Below are positions 1 through 8,543 of a DNA stretch of 22,523 nucleotides, one piece after another; positions within the stretch are counted from its first letter, which is position 1; the number at the start of each line of letters is the position of its first letter. The notes below the pieces were generated by a model. The model saw nothing but the letters and a program-made list of their open reading frames with translations, did not search any database and was not told the origin of the DNA. The DNA comes from a virus. The stretch covers positions 1-22,523 of the IMG/VR virus record IMGVR_UViG_3300018083_000670; one strand, given 5' to 3'. The translations under genes and the position numbers were made by a program.

Positions 1-2810
1 CGCGCCACCTTCGCGTCGTGGGCCGCCTTGGTGTCGCCCGCGGCCTCGGCGGCGTCCATAGGCGCCACGGCAGGCGGGGGCTCACCCTCGGCCTTGGGCT
101 GCTGCCCGGCCTCCCACGCGGCTTTCTGCTCGGGCGAGGCGAACTGATCGAAGCCCGCCTGGTCGCGCATGGTGCGGTTCAGTATCCGCGCCTGCTCGTC
201 CCCGAACGGGACAAACGAGTTGAGGGGCGTCCCGTCGGGCCCGATCTCGGTGAGCGTGACGCCGTCGTGCCCGGCCTCCTGCATCTTGCGCACGTAGGCC
301 TCGGCGCCGCCCGCCGCGTCAATCTCTGCGGCCAGCTTCTCGCGCGTGCCGACGTGGTAGGGGTTCTCGAGCGTGACCGCGGCGTCGTAGTCGATGGGCC
401 CGAAGTGCGCCGTGTCGCTATCGGTGAACCAGTGGCCGATGTCGTTGCGGCCAGCACTCGCGCCCGCCTCGCGGCTGAACGTGTCGAACGGCCGGTACGA
501 CGAATGCCGCAGCCGGCGCTCGCCGGGCTTGAGGTCCACGGGGCCGCGCGGCGCGACGGTGCCCCCGCCAGTGGCGGCGGCGTCCTGCTCGTCGGCCTGG
601 CGCAGCATCGCTTCGATGTCGTCCTCGGGCGCGGCGCCGCCCTGCGCGGCGTCGAGGTCGCGGGCGAGCGGGCCTTCGCCCAGGCCCTCGGCCGGCGCGG
701 CGCGTCCCTGGCGCGCTTCGATGTCGGCGACGGCCATGTACGCCGACAGTTCGCCCGACTGCTGCAACCGGGCGAGTTCGCGGAAGGCGTCGGCGCCGTG
801 CTCACGCTGGAGCTTCGCCATCGTGTTGCCGAGGCGGATCGTCGGGTCGGTCGTCGGATCGACCGTGCGACCCCCGCCGCCCTCGCCACTCGGCGCCACG
901 GGCTCGGGGGGACCGCCGCCTGGTGGGACACCGCCGCCCTCGCCACCACCACCGGGCGGCAGGCCGCCGCCGTCGCCGCCTGCGCGCGTGGGCACCCACT
1001 GCGTGCCGGTCCACATCATCTCGCGGCCCATGACGTTGACCGTCTCGCCGGGCTGCGGGATGCCCGCGCGCCGTTCCTCGCCGACCTGGCCGAGTAGCTC
1101 GCGCATCAGCGGGTCCTCGTCGGCCGCGCCCGTCGTGATCTGCGAGGGCGGGAACTCGGGCGGCGTGAACTCGTCGCCGGGCAGGGGCTCGGCCGCCGCC
1201 GCCTCTGGTGGCTGTGTGAGGCCGGTGGAGGATTCCACCTCCGGTGCCGGTCGACGGCCGAGAACCATCTGGTCGGGCCCTGGTTGCGGCTTCCGCATCG
1301 GCGGCGCCACGGCGGCGGCCAAGTCGGGGAACGCCTCATAGAAGCGGTCCACGGGCAACGTGAACGGGTCCTTGGTGCCTTGGAACCGGATCGTGACGGT
1401 CGTGCCGTCCGACGACACCTTGAGCGGGGCACCGAAGTTGCCGCCCGCGAGGTTGAGTTGCTTGGCGACCTTCAGCGGCACGTCCACGCTGAACGGGCCG
1501 GGCCCGCCCGCGGTGAGCGGTGGGCCGGGCTCGAAGCTGACGTCGGTCTGCGGGCCCTGCTCGAGCGCCATCCGCTGCACGTCGGCCTGCATCGGGTCCG
1601 CTTGGCCCAGCAGTTCCTCGAGCGTCGGGTAGGCCGGCGGCGGCGTGAAGGGCTCGGCGCCCTCGGCCACGGGACTCCCGGCCGGGTAGCGGCCGGCGGG
1701 CAGTTCGGGCGGGCCCACGGGGGGCTCGGGTCCGTACATCGGGAACGGGCCTTCGGGCGGGGGCTGCGCGAGCGGGTACGGGCCCACAGGCGGTGGCTGC
1801 GTCAGCGGGTTCGGTGCCGTCGGCGGGACGTTCTCGTAGGCGTTGATGCCGGGCGCGGGATGCCGCGAGCGCGGCGCCGGGCCGCGGATCGTGCCGCCGT
1901 TGGGCTGACGGTTGATGTTGTCGCCCATGTTGGCCTGGTTGCGCTGCCACGACTCCATCTCGCGCTCGGCCCAATACGGCGTCTTTTCGGGCGGCTGCGC
2001 GGCCTTGAAAGCGTCGATCTGCTGACGGAGCACCGTGTCGGCTTCGCCCTTGAGCCGCTGGCTGCGCGCCGCGAGCGCCGGCACCGCGCCGACCGCCGCG
2101 CCGGCTGCGCCACCGATGCCGGTCCCCAGGCCGAGGTCCAGCGCCACGCCAGTCGGGTCCCACGGGTCGCCACCCTCGATGCCGCGTGTCACCGCGCCCT
2201 GTGCGACGTTGAGCGCGCCGCCTTCGGCCGCACCCGCGGCACCAGTCACCGCGGCCGGCGCCAGCCACTCGCCGGCCGTGTCGACAAGCCGCTTCGCCAG
2301 GCTGGTCCCCGTGCGCTCGGCGAGCTTGGACAAGGGGCCGACGTAGTTGTTGAGCCCGCCGAACGCGGTCGCGATACCCAGCCGCGCGCCCAGCTTGCCG
2401 ATGTCCTGCCCGATGCCGGCACCGGGCGGCATCGTCTTGCCGTCGAGGTACGCAATGGACTCGAGGCCACTCGCAATCGCCTCGCCCCCGAACCCGGCCA
2501 GCGGGCCGCCGAAGCTGCTCGCGATGCGGATCGGCGTGGCGGCACTGTCGGCCAGCGCGCCGATGACGCCGACGTTCCGGTTCGGCTGCAACCGCTGCGC
2601 GTCCTCGAACGCGGCGGTGCGGGCCTGCGAGGCCTCGAGTTCGGCGAGCGTGCGGTTGGTGCGCTCGGGGTCGGCCGGCAGGCCGCCCGCGAACTCCTTG
2701 GTTTCCGCGAGCAGTTCATCCACGTCCCAAATGTCCTGGGGCTTCTGCGCGAGCTTGCGCTGGCGTAGGGCATCGAGAACCGGGGTGGTCGAGACGTAGG
2801 GTCGCGGCAT
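1..2810 (-). CDS. Giant polyvalent-type protein with ART-like domain (partial, runs off left edge)
   Basis: ATG at 2810, with AAGG ~9 nt upstream, opens a frame without a stop through position 3: at least 936 residues, C-terminus outside the window. Residues 1-80 are charged and helical. Residues ~80-250 are Gly/Ala-rich with zipper-like stretches (GLGTGIGGAAGAAVGAVPAL), possibly membrane-interacting. Then come a Pro-rich linker (~290-400), a mixed region (~405-540), a Gly/Pro linker (~608-640) and a helix (MAKLQREHGADAFRELARLQ). Residues ~765-878 resemble the ADP-ribosyltransferase-like domain of phage polyvalent proteins: RHSSYRPFDTF, IGHWFTDSDTAHFG, AAVTLENPYHV, YVRKMQEAGHDGVTL and SFVPFGDEQARIL in the family order. 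Such proteins are thought to be injected with DNA. The existence of the frame is certain; the ART assignment is pattern-based. Confidence 0.78.
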   Translation of the reverse strand, partial: MPRPYVSTTPVLDALRQRKLAQKPQDIWDVDELLAETKEFAGGLPADPERTNRTLAELEASQARTAAFEDAQRLQPNRNVGVIGALADSAATPIRIASSFGGPLAGFGGEAIASGLESIAYLDGKTMPPGAGIGQDIGKLGARLGIATAFGGLNNYVGPLSKLAERTGTSLAKRLVDTAGEWLAPAAVTGAAGAAEGGALNVAQGAVTRGIEGGDPWDPTGVALDLGLGTGIGGAAGAAVGAVPALAARSQRLKGEADTVLRQQIDAFKAAQPPEKTPYWAEREMESWQRNQANMGDNINRQPNGGTIRGPAPRSRHPAPGINAYENVPPTAPNPLTQPPPVGPYPLAQPPPEGPFPMYGPEPPVGPPELPAGRYPAGSPVAEGAEPFTPPPAYPTLEELLGQADPMQADVQRMALEQGPQTDVSFEPGPPLTAGGPGPFSVDVPLKVAKQLNLAGGNFGAPLKVSSDGTTVTIRFQGTKDPFTLPVDRFYEAFPDLAAAVAPPMRKPQPGPDQMVLGRRPAPEVESSTGLTQPPEAAAAEPLPGDEFTPPEFPPSQITTGAADEDPLMRELLGQVGEERRAGIPQPGETVNVMGREMMWTGTQWVPTRAGGDGGGLPPGGGGEGGGVPPGGGPPEPVAPSGEGGGGRTVDPTTDPTIRLGNTMAKLQREHGADAFRELARLQQSGELSAYMAVADIEARQGRAAPAEGLGEGPLARDLDAAQGGAAPEDDIEAMLRQADEQDAAATGGGTVAPRGPVDLKPGERRLRHSSYRPFDTFSREAGASAGRNDIGHWFTDSDTAHFGPIDYDAAVTLENPYHVGTREKLAAEIDAAGGAEAYVRKMQEAGHDGVTLTEIGPDGTPLNSFVPFGDEQARILNRTMRDQAGFDQFASPEQKAAWEAGQQPKAEGEPPPAVAPMDAAEAAGDTKAAHDAKVA

Positions 2811-2819
2811 GGGGGTGCC

Positions 2820-3839
2820 TTACTCGATCATCTTGTGCTTACGCATAATGTTGGCGGCCAGGTCGGGCGTGATGCCCATCTGGTCGGCGAACGCCTTCAC
2901 CTTGGCGAAGCGCACGGCCTCCCGCTGCCGCGCGGCCGGGTCGGCGCCGGCCTGACCCGTCGGGGGGCCGGGCTGCGCGGCGGCGTCGAGGGTGCCAGGC
3001 TCATTGGGGCGCTGTCCGAAGCCCAACCCCTCCGTGATGCGCGTAATGCCCTCGTCGTACCGCTTGCGCTGGTCGGCGGCCGGGTCTACCGCGGGCCGCG
3101 CCCCGCGCCACGACGCGGGCAAGAACGGGGTCGCCATCGCCAGGCCCGGCAGGAAGCGGTACGGGTCTTGGGCGGGCTTGATCGCCGGTAAGGCCGACCG
3201 CGCCGCCTGGAGCGCCTCGATCCCCCGGCCGCCGGATTCGAGCCGCTGCGAGGCTTCGTCGCTCGCCGCCTGGATGCGCTCGGCTTCGATCCGGGCCGCC
3301 GCCTCGAGTTGCGCCGCGCGCACGTCCGCGTCGGCGCCGTAGACGTCGGCCTCCGCGCGTGCGACCGCGCCCTGCTGCCCGGCGTTCGCCAGCGCCAATT
3401 TCTGCGCCTCTTCGTTGCGCCGGATGCGCGCCACGTCGGGGTCGTTGTAGACGTCCACCTTACCGCGCGTCTCGAGCGCCGACACGGCGTTACCGCGCCG
3501 CTGCTGCTCGAGGGCGTCGGCCTCGGCGAGCGCGTAATCCATCTGGCGCTCTTCCTGCGCGAGCTCGAGGTTCTGCCCGATGCGGTTGGTGCGGTAGGTG
3601 CGGCCGGCGGCGTTCATCGCTTCACTGGCGGCCTCGCGGCCACTGCTGAAGCCGCGCTGCTGGATGGCGTTGAGGGCAGGGTCGCTGATGCTGTCGACCC
3701 GGTTGGTGAGCATCGGCGAGCCCCCGCCGCCGCCTTCGACGGCGATGCCGTACTCGTTGATGTCGACGGTGGGCCGCTTGCGCGCACGCAACGCGGCGAT
3801 CCGGCTATTCCCCGCGCCGGTCGGGATGATTCCGTCCAT
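2820..3839 (-). CDS. Putative internal virion/ejection protein, long helical (339 aa)
   Basis: AGGGAGA lies about 6 nt before the ATG, which itself is inside the end of the 62-aa gene. Residues 1-85 are Gly-rich and flexible. Residues ~86-215 form an almost uninterrupted amphipathic helix rich in Ala, Glu, Gln and Arg (NLELAQEERQMDYALAEADA; LEAAARIEAERIQAASDEAS). A hydrophobic segment at ~226-243 (PYRFLPGLAMATPFLPASW) could insert into membrane, and the C-terminus carries a small helical domain (FADQMGITPDLAANIMRKHK). Such architecture fits proteins ejected to form a DNA channel. Placement right before the giant polyvalent protein supports one ejection cluster. Role inferred from layout and composition. 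Confidence 0.68.
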   Translation of the reverse strand: MDGIIPTGAGNSRIAALRARKRPTVDINEYGIAVEGGGGGSPMLTNRVDSISDPALNAIQQRGFSSGREAASEAMNAAGRTYRTNRIGQNLELAQEERQMDYALAEADALEQQRRGNAVSALETRGKVDVYNDPDVARIRRNEEAQKLALANAGQQGAVARAEADVYGADADVRAAQLEAAARIEAERIQAASDEASQRLESGGRGIEALQAARSALPAIKPAQDPYRFLPGLAMATPFLPASWRGARPAVDPAADQRKRYDEGITRITEGLGFGQRPNEPGTLDAAAQPGPPTGQAGADPAARQREAVRFAKVKAFADQMGITPDLAANIMRKHKMIE

Positions 3840-3993
3840 CAGGTTTCTCCCTGTCCCAGCGGCGTTCGGCGCCGCGCCGCGCTTGCTCGCGGGCTTCCTC
3901 TGCGGTCCACTGTCGCGTCACCCCGAGGGCGTGCCCGATGCGACCCGCGTCAGCGGCTTTGCCGGGCAGCGTGAATCCGGGGCGCTTCGCCAT
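3805..3993 (-). CDS. Small Arg-rich protein (62 aa), unknown
   Basis: The ATG at 3993 follows GGAGG at 4 nt, straight after the previous stop, so this short frame is probably translated. The product is strongly basic (VTRQWTAEEAREQARRGAER and then RWDREKPDGRNHPDRRGE), with a helical centre. It overlaps the next gene by 35 nt, which suggests coupling. It could be a nucleic-acid-binding or packing peptide of the ejection module. I recognise no family. Confidence 0.5.
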   Translation of the reverse strand: MAKRPGFTLPGKAADAGRIGHALGVTRQWTAEEAREQARRGAERRWDREKPDGRNHPDRRGE

Positions 3994-3994
3994 C

Positions 3995-4618
3995 TCACCT
4001 CCGCGCGGTCAACGCTCCCATAGCGGTCGGCGCGGCCGGCGCGACCGCCGACATCTGTGGCTGCGCCTGCTGCGCGAGCATCATCTGCCGCTTCTGTTCG
4101 GCAAGCCACGCATCGCCTTCGGTCTGGATGCGCTGCTGTTCGCGGACACGGGCCGCTTCCGCCGCGGCGGCCTGCTGCGCCTTCGCCAGCGCGTCCCCCT
4201 TGCGCGCGTAGGACTGCGCACTCACGTCCTGGAGTTGGCGCCGGCCCTGTCCGGTCATTTCGGGCGCGGGCGGGGCGCCATAGTTGCCTTGGGTCTTGCC
4301 GCCACTCGCGGCGAGGTTCTTGAGCTTCATCGCGGTCTGCAACAACTGCACGTCGTTGCCGCCGCCGCGATTCAGCCAGCCCGGCGTCCCCGTGCCCGCG
4401 CTGATGGTGGGAATGCCGCCCATGCGGTTGTTCTGCTCGCGCTTCTTCTCGCGCTGATTCCACGCGGCTTTCGCGGCGGCGTTGTAGTCGCCACCCGCGT
4501 CCTCCGCGTAGCGTTGGACCATGCCCGCCGTGGGGTCGTCGTAGGCTTCGCCGAACTGCAAGGTATCGGCGCGACCCTGTAACGCCTGCAACGCACCGGG
4601 GAGGTTGAAGGCTGGCAT
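3995..4618 (-). CDS. Putative internal virion/ejection protein (207 aa)
   Basis: The gene begins 1 nt after the previous stop. The N-terminal half has short helices with polar linkers (LPGALQALQGRADTLQFGEA; AAAKAAWNQREKKREQNNR) and a Gly-rich middle. Residues ~125-185 form a long Ala/Gln/Arg/Glu helix (KGDALAKAQQAAAAEAARVR continuing to EQKRQMMLAQQAQ), typical of ejection proteins that line the head or form a periplasmic conduit. The end is Ala/Pro-rich. It is probably a partner of the flanking 294-aa and 339-aa proteins, judging from shared composition and tight spacing. No enzymatic motif is visible. Confidence 0.64.
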   Translation of the reverse strand: MPAFNLPGALQALQGRADTLQFGEAYDDPTAGMVQRYAEDAGGDYNAAAKAAWNQREKKREQNNRMGGIPTISAGTGTPGWLNRGGGNDVQLLQTAMKLKNLAASGGKTQGNYGAPPAPEMTGQGRRQLQDVSAQSYARKGDALAKAQQAAAAEAARVREQQRIQTEGDAWLAEQKRQMMLAQQAQPQMSAVAPAAPTAMGALTARR

Positions 4619-4619
4619 G

Positions 4620-5504
4620 TCAGTAGCTCTTCGGCATGAACATGCCGAACAAGGACGGGATGCTCGAGAGCATCGGGTTCTGGTACGGGTTCAGGAGCGC
4701 GTTGTAGTCCTGCCCGCGCTGCTGGATGGCGCCCTGGTAGTCGCCCGACCGCACCCCGAGGTCCTGCCCCCGCTGCGTCAGGCCCGCCGCCAGGTTGCGG
4801 TCATCGATCTGGTCGTGCCGCGCCATCGCGTCGAGCGCCTGGTCGCGGACGACGTCGCCCAAGCCGCTCTGTGTCTGCGCGGTGATCTCGCGGGCGTCCT
4901 TGGCTTCGAGCCCGCTGTTCGCGCGCCCGCCCGCCGTGCTGCGATCCTTGAGCGCGGCCATCGCACCGCCGCCGATCTGCCCGATGCGTTCCTTGGCGCG
5001 GCCGAACTCGGCCTGCTCCGCGGCGGTGCGGTCGGCCATGAGGGTGGGCACCTCGCGCGGCGGCGCGGGGCCCGGCGACTCGCGGCCTATCGGCTGCTGG
5101 GGCCCGCCCATCACGCCGAACTGCTTCATCAGCGCCATGATGCGCTGCATGTTCAGGTCGACGATGTTGGTGCCTTCGCCGCCCGTCCAGTCGGTGCCGC
5201 CCCACGGATTCGCTTGCGGCGTGTAGGGGGTCGCCATCCCGGTTGGGTCGACGTCCCACGTCTTACCGGTGGGCGAGACGCCGGGGACCGGCGCGGTGCC
5301 GGGCGCCTGCCCGTAGCCGCCCGTCGGGTTCGCGCCGACGTTGGTGAATCCACCGGGATTGACCCCTCCGGTGGTCGTGCCGCCAGCCGGCGTCTGCCCA
5401 ATCGGATTGGTCCGCAGTGGGGGCGCCGTCGGGGGCTGATAGGTGCCCCCCCAGCCTGACCCGGCGAAGCCTGGACGCTGGATGCCGTTGCCTGTGTAGC
5501 CCAT
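4620..5504 (-). CDS. Putative internal virion/ejection protein (294 aa)
   Basis: The ATG is preceded by GAGGTGA at 3 nt. Residues 1-~110 are Gly/Pro/Thr-rich low complexity (GGTTTGGVNPGGFTNVGANP and similar), followed by a helix at ~118-135 (VDLNMQRIMALMKQFGVMGG). Residues ~155-270 are polar helices rich in Gln, Arg, Asp and Ala (GLGDVVRDQALDAMARHDQI). The C-terminus ends with a hydrophobic patch (LSSIPSLFGMFMPKSY). Genes after the fibre in podoviruses commonly encode proteins packaged inside the head and ejected with DNA. Composition and position support that role, but no family is recognised. The next gene starts 1 nt after this stop. Confidence 0.66.
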   Translation of the reverse strand: MGYTGNGIQRPGFAGSGWGGTYQPPTAPPLRTNPIGQTPAGGTTTGGVNPGGFTNVGANPTGGYGQAPGTAPVPGVSPTGKTWDVDPTGMATPYTPQANPWGGTDWTGGEGTNIVDLNMQRIMALMKQFGVMGGPQQPIGRESPGPAPPREVPTLMADRTAAEQAEFGRAKERIGQIGGGAMAALKDRSTAGGRANSGLEAKDAREITAQTQSGLGDVVRDQALDAMARHDQIDDRNLAAGLTQRGQDLGVRSGDYQGAIQQRGQDYNALLNPYQNPMLSSIPSLFGMFMPKSY

Positions 5505-5531
5505 GGATCACCTCGGAAAGCCGTGCTGAGT

Positions 5532-8018
5532 CTACGTGCTCACTGCTGTGAAGTCATCGACATAGACCGCGCCTGCGGTCCCTTGGCACTGCACGACCAC
5601 CTCGAGGACGCCGTCGGCCGTGACCGCGGCGCTCTGCCCGGTGAGCGTTTCCCAGGTGTCGGCCGCCGCCGTCAGGGACGCCAACACCACGTCCACGGCG
5701 ATGCCCATTGACCCGTTGGCGAGGAGCAGGAGCCGGGGCGCCATCGCGCCGTTATAGGCCGCACTCTTGCGGACCTTGGCGGTGAACGTGATCTGCTTGC
5801 TGCTCTCGACCGCGACCCCCATCGGCTGCGAGGAGAAGAGGCGCAGCGCGGCCTCGGGCGTCATCTTCATAGCCGGGCTCGTCTCGCCGACGGTGCCCGT
5901 CTCGTAGTCGATCTGGCCGTAGCCGAAGGTCCGGTGACTGTGGGCGCCATACACGCCGTCGCGCGACTGGATCGCCAGCGTGGAGCCGGGCTCGAGGGTG
6001 GCGGTGCTGATGTCGGTCGCGCCGCCGAACGTGCAGCCACTCACCGTGACGGCATACCGCGTGTTGGTGGTGGTGAAGGCAATGTCGGTCGTCGCCGCGA
6101 TGCGCGTCCCGCCGATGGGGCTGAACACGCAGCCGTGGTAGTGGTAATTGCCCGCGCCGTTCTCGGCGCCCGTGTGCTCCACGCCGACCGTCTGCGCGAA
6201 GCCCGTCTCGTTGGCGAACACGCAGTCGAGCACCCGCACGTAGGCGTCATCGCACGTCATGCCGATGGTGCTGTTGCCGTAGCACTCGCACGCCTCGAAC
6301 CCGAGGTCGAAGCTGTTGACGATGCCGACACCCGGCCCATTGTTGCGCCAGGACCAGAGGCGCGTGATGCGACACCCGATGTTGGCCGCGTTGATGAACA
6401 GGGCCCCGTTGGCGGCGGTGTTGTTGGAGAGCTCGCAGTCGGTGATCGTCAGTTCCACCGGACCATCGAGGCGGCACGAGCCAATGCCGGTGCCCGCGAA
6501 GCCCGAGATCCGCGTCCCCGTCATGGTCAGGGTGCTCAGGTTGCCGCCGCCGGCATTGATGTAGATCCCCGTCGAGGACGCGCGGCCATCCGCGATCAAC
6601 GAGCAGCGCGTCAGGGTCCAGGTGTACGAGTTCGCGCTGGCGGCGGCAATGACAGCGCCGCCCGTGGTGGTCGAGGTATCCCACGTCACGCAATCGGTGA
6701 GGGTGACGGTGCCGGTGCTCGAGGCCGCGGGAAAGAACAGGTCGTCCTCGCAGCGGGCAAACGCGCAGAAGTCGAAGGTATGCGTGCCGCCCGTGACGAG
6801 ATCGAACCCGGCCTTGCCGGCGGTGCCCGTGCCGATGTACTCAAACAGCGCCCACTCGCAATCGAGGTTCCCCGCCACGACGTTGATGTAGGCGGTCGCG
6901 GTCGTCGTGACCACCGTCATCCAGCAATTGCGCGAAATGTTGATGATGTCGGCCTGGACCTTGTCGGCCGCGCTGCCGTCCTTGGCCGTGACCAAGCCCG
7001 TCGTGAACGCGAGGCCCGTGCCGATGGCGTCGGCGTTCAGCGGGCGCTCTTCGGCGTCGGTGATGAGCCGCTTGGTGCCGCTGATCACGATGACGTTGGT
7101 GTTCTTCCACCCCGTGCTGTCGGCGGTCGTGAGCGAGGTCGCCAGCGCCGCCGCGTTGGCCGCCAACCGGGTCCGTGTGAACCCGGTCCCCCACGGGTCG
7201 CTGCCGCCGAACGTGAAGCCCGCGTAGGTCACGATCCCGAAGTCGCCATCGGCCGCGCAGTCAAATTCCCATTTGAACGACGTGCTCGGGGTCGCCTGGA
7301 GGTTGTTCGCCGACTCGAGCCAGAAATTCACGCACCCGGAGAGGCGGAACGCCGTCGCGCTCGCGGCCCGCGTCAGCGTCCCGCCCTTGGAGACGCCGAG
7401 GCTCGCCAAGGTGGTCGACGCGCTGCCGAAGTCGGTCGTCGTGGTGGTGTCGAGCGCCACGCTGCGATCTGTTTTGGTCGCCGCCGCCGTCCACTCGCCG
7501 CCGATGAACATGGAGTCGCCGGCCGCGGGCGCCTGCGTCGTCGTCGTGCGCAGCAAGCGGGAATGGTTGCCCGGCGTGCCGTTGTTGAACAGGTTCACCT
7601 GGCTTGCCACCGAGGTGTTGGCCTGCACGGTGTAGAGGGTCGCCGCGAGCAGCGTGACGGGCGCCCCGAACTTGAACATGAACCACCCGATGCTGCACCC
7701 GCGGTAGCCGTTGGACGGCGCCACGACGTCGTCGGGAATATCGCTGACGTTGATCGTGACCGAGGTCCCCGCGACCGCCACGCCGCCGGTCGCCAAGCGC
7801 ACCGTGATCGTGCCGCTGGGGCTCAGGGCACGGCTGGCGATCTTGACGGCAACCCCGTCCACGGTGATCGCCCCGGGCGTGAACGTCGCGCTTGTGATGA
7901 ACGCCACCGTGAGGGCGGTGTTGCCCGACTGCGAGTCGACCGACCCCGTGGCATCGCAGAGCCCCCACGTCGCGGCGGTCGTCCAGTTCCCGTCAGCGCG
8001 GCAGTGCAGGAGCGCCAT
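5532..8018 (-). CDS. Tail fibre/tailspike-like protein with beta-helix
   Basis: The 828-aa product is the likely host-recognition protein. Residues 1-~130 are beta-rich and probably attach to the tail. Residues ~370-650 show repeating short strands with regularly spaced Cys, Asn and Gly (CAFARCEDDLFFPA; LTRCSLIADGRASSTGIYIN; LTITDCELSNN; VRVLDCVFANETG; YHYHGCVFSP), the pattern of a right-handed parallel beta-helix as in pectate-lyase-like tailspikes. The last ~112 residues form a beta-sandwich that looks carbohydrate-binding (KQITFTAKVRKSAAYNG; GVLEVVVQCQGTAGAVYVDD). Depolymerase activity is possible but no catalytic site can be assigned from sequence alone. Absence of an obvious collagen-like or chaperone domain suggests direct trimer folding. 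Confidence 0.75.
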   Translation of the reverse strand: MALLHCRADGNWTTAATWGLCDATGSVDSQSGNTALTVAFITSATFTPGAITVDGVAVKIASRALSPSGTITVRLATGGVAVAGTSVTINVSDIPDDVVAPSNGYRGCSIGWFMFKFGAPVTLLAATLYTVQANTSVASQVNLFNNGTPGNHSRLLRTTTTQAPAAGDSMFIGGEWTAAATKTDRSVALDTTTTTDFGSASTTLASLGVSKGGTLTRAASATAFRLSGCVNFWLESANNLQATPSTSFKWEFDCAADGDFGIVTYAGFTFGGSDPWGTGFTRTRLAANAAALATSLTTADSTGWKNTNVIVISGTKRLITDAEERPLNADAIGTGLAFTTGLVTAKDGSAADKVQADIINISRNCWMTVVTTTATAYINVVAGNLDCEWALFEYIGTGTAGKAGFDLVTGGTHTFDFCAFARCEDDLFFPAASSTGTVTLTDCVTWDTSTTTGGAVIAAASANSYTWTLTRCSLIADGRASSTGIYINAGGGNLSTLTMTGTRISGFAGTGIGSCRLDGPVELTITDCELSNNTAANGALFINAANIGCRITRLWSWRNNGPGVGIVNSFDLGFEACECYGNSTIGMTCDDAYVRVLDCVFANETGFAQTVGVEHTGAENGAGNYHYHGCVFSPIGGTRIAATTDIAFTTTNTRYAVTVSGCTFGGATDISTATLEPGSTLAIQSRDGVYGAHSHRTFGYGQIDYETGTVGETSPAMKMTPEAALRLFSSQPMGVAVESSKQITFTAKVRKSAAYNGAMAPRLLLLANGSMGIAVDVVLASLTAAADTWETLTGQSAAVTADGVLEVVVQCQGTAGAVYVDDFTAVST

Positions 8019-8223
8019 GCGTCACCGTGAAGGTCGTATCGTCGAAGGTCAGCGGGCCGTCGCCCTCGAGCTTGAACGCCGCGCGCAAGTCCTCGAGGTT
8101 GGCTTCACAGCGGGCCCGCAGCCCGTCGGCCTGGTGTTGCGCGCCCTTGGCGCGGCGCACCGCTTCCTCCGCGTTGCGCAAGAGGCGGTACGACTCGGCC
8201 GAGAGGCTCACGACCCGGATCAA
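7993..8223 (-). CDS. Small coiled-coil protein before the tail fibre gene (76 aa)
   Basis: The open frame reaches back into the nozzle gene, but the coding part most likely begins with TTG at 8223 (TTGA overlap with the previous stop) or GTG at 8211. The product is one amphipathic helix (ESYRLLRNAEEAVRRAKGAQ continuing to CEANLEDLRAAF) followed by a short beta end (GPLTFDDTTFTVTHG). It overlaps the fibre gene by 26 nt. Helical proteins of this size next to fibres can be fibre connectors or assembly chaperones. That role is inferred, and the start remains uncertain. Confidence 0.55.
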   Translation of the reverse strand: MIRVVSLSAESYRLLRNAEEAVRRAKGAQHQADGLRARCEANLEDLRAAFKLEGDGPLTFDDTTFTVTHGAPALPR

Positions 8224-8543
8224 ATGACGCTCCACGGCCGACCGTTCAGCCAGTAGCGCAAGCCGCCATTGGCGGCGCCGCCGCCCTCGGGGTCGGCCCA
8301 CTTGATGCCCGCGTGTGTCGTCGAGTCGGCCGTGAGCACCTGGCCGTCGGTGCCGACCGGGAGCCGCTGCAACCCGTCGGCGCCGTACACCAAGAGGTCG
8401 CCCTTGGTGGTCAGGTAGTTTTCGATCTCGAACAGGCGCTTGTAGAGCACCTCGAACAACTCGTCGATGTCGTCGGCCTGCTCCCCGCGCTCGATGACGT
8501 GGAACTTGCCCTTCTGGACGCCGTTGTTGACGCCGCCGCTCAT
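8220..8543 (-). CDS. Small tail fibre-associated protein (107 aa)
   Basis: The ATG overlaps the nozzle stop as ATGA. A charged helix spans ~17-45 (EQADDIDELFEVLYKRLFEI). Residues 46-84 then carry a motif that recurs in phage fibre proteins, where 'TKGDL-v---G---RLpVGtdGqvL-AD----GikWa' marks short beta modules (here TKGDLLVYGADGLQRLPVG and TDGQVLTADSTTHAGIKWAD). The C-terminus is short (RYWLNGRPWSVI). It probably connects or decorates the tail fibre, or attaches it to the nozzle. The stop overlaps the start of the next small gene. Confidence 0.72.
   Translation of the reverse strand: MSGGVNNGVQKGKFHVIERGEQADDIDELFEVLYKRLFEIENYLTTKGDLLVYGADGLQRLPVGTDGQVLTADSTTHAGIKWADPEGGGAANGGLRYWLNGRPWSVI

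Noticed and set aside
890-985. Possible simple-sequence repeat rich in CCG/CCA
   Set aside because: It encodes the Gly/Pro linker of the giant protein in frame and needs no separate explanation.
1284-2768. Plus- and minus-strand frames over the left-end gene (494 aa plus; 310 aa at 2268-1336 minus)
   Set aside because: All are Arg/Pro/Ala-rich shadows of the single uninterrupted minus frame that starts at 2810.
5934-8030. Plus-strand open frame (698 codons) opposite the fibre gene
   Set aside because: Arg/Gly/Ala-rich shadow; the minus-strand frame has clear beta-helix repeats.
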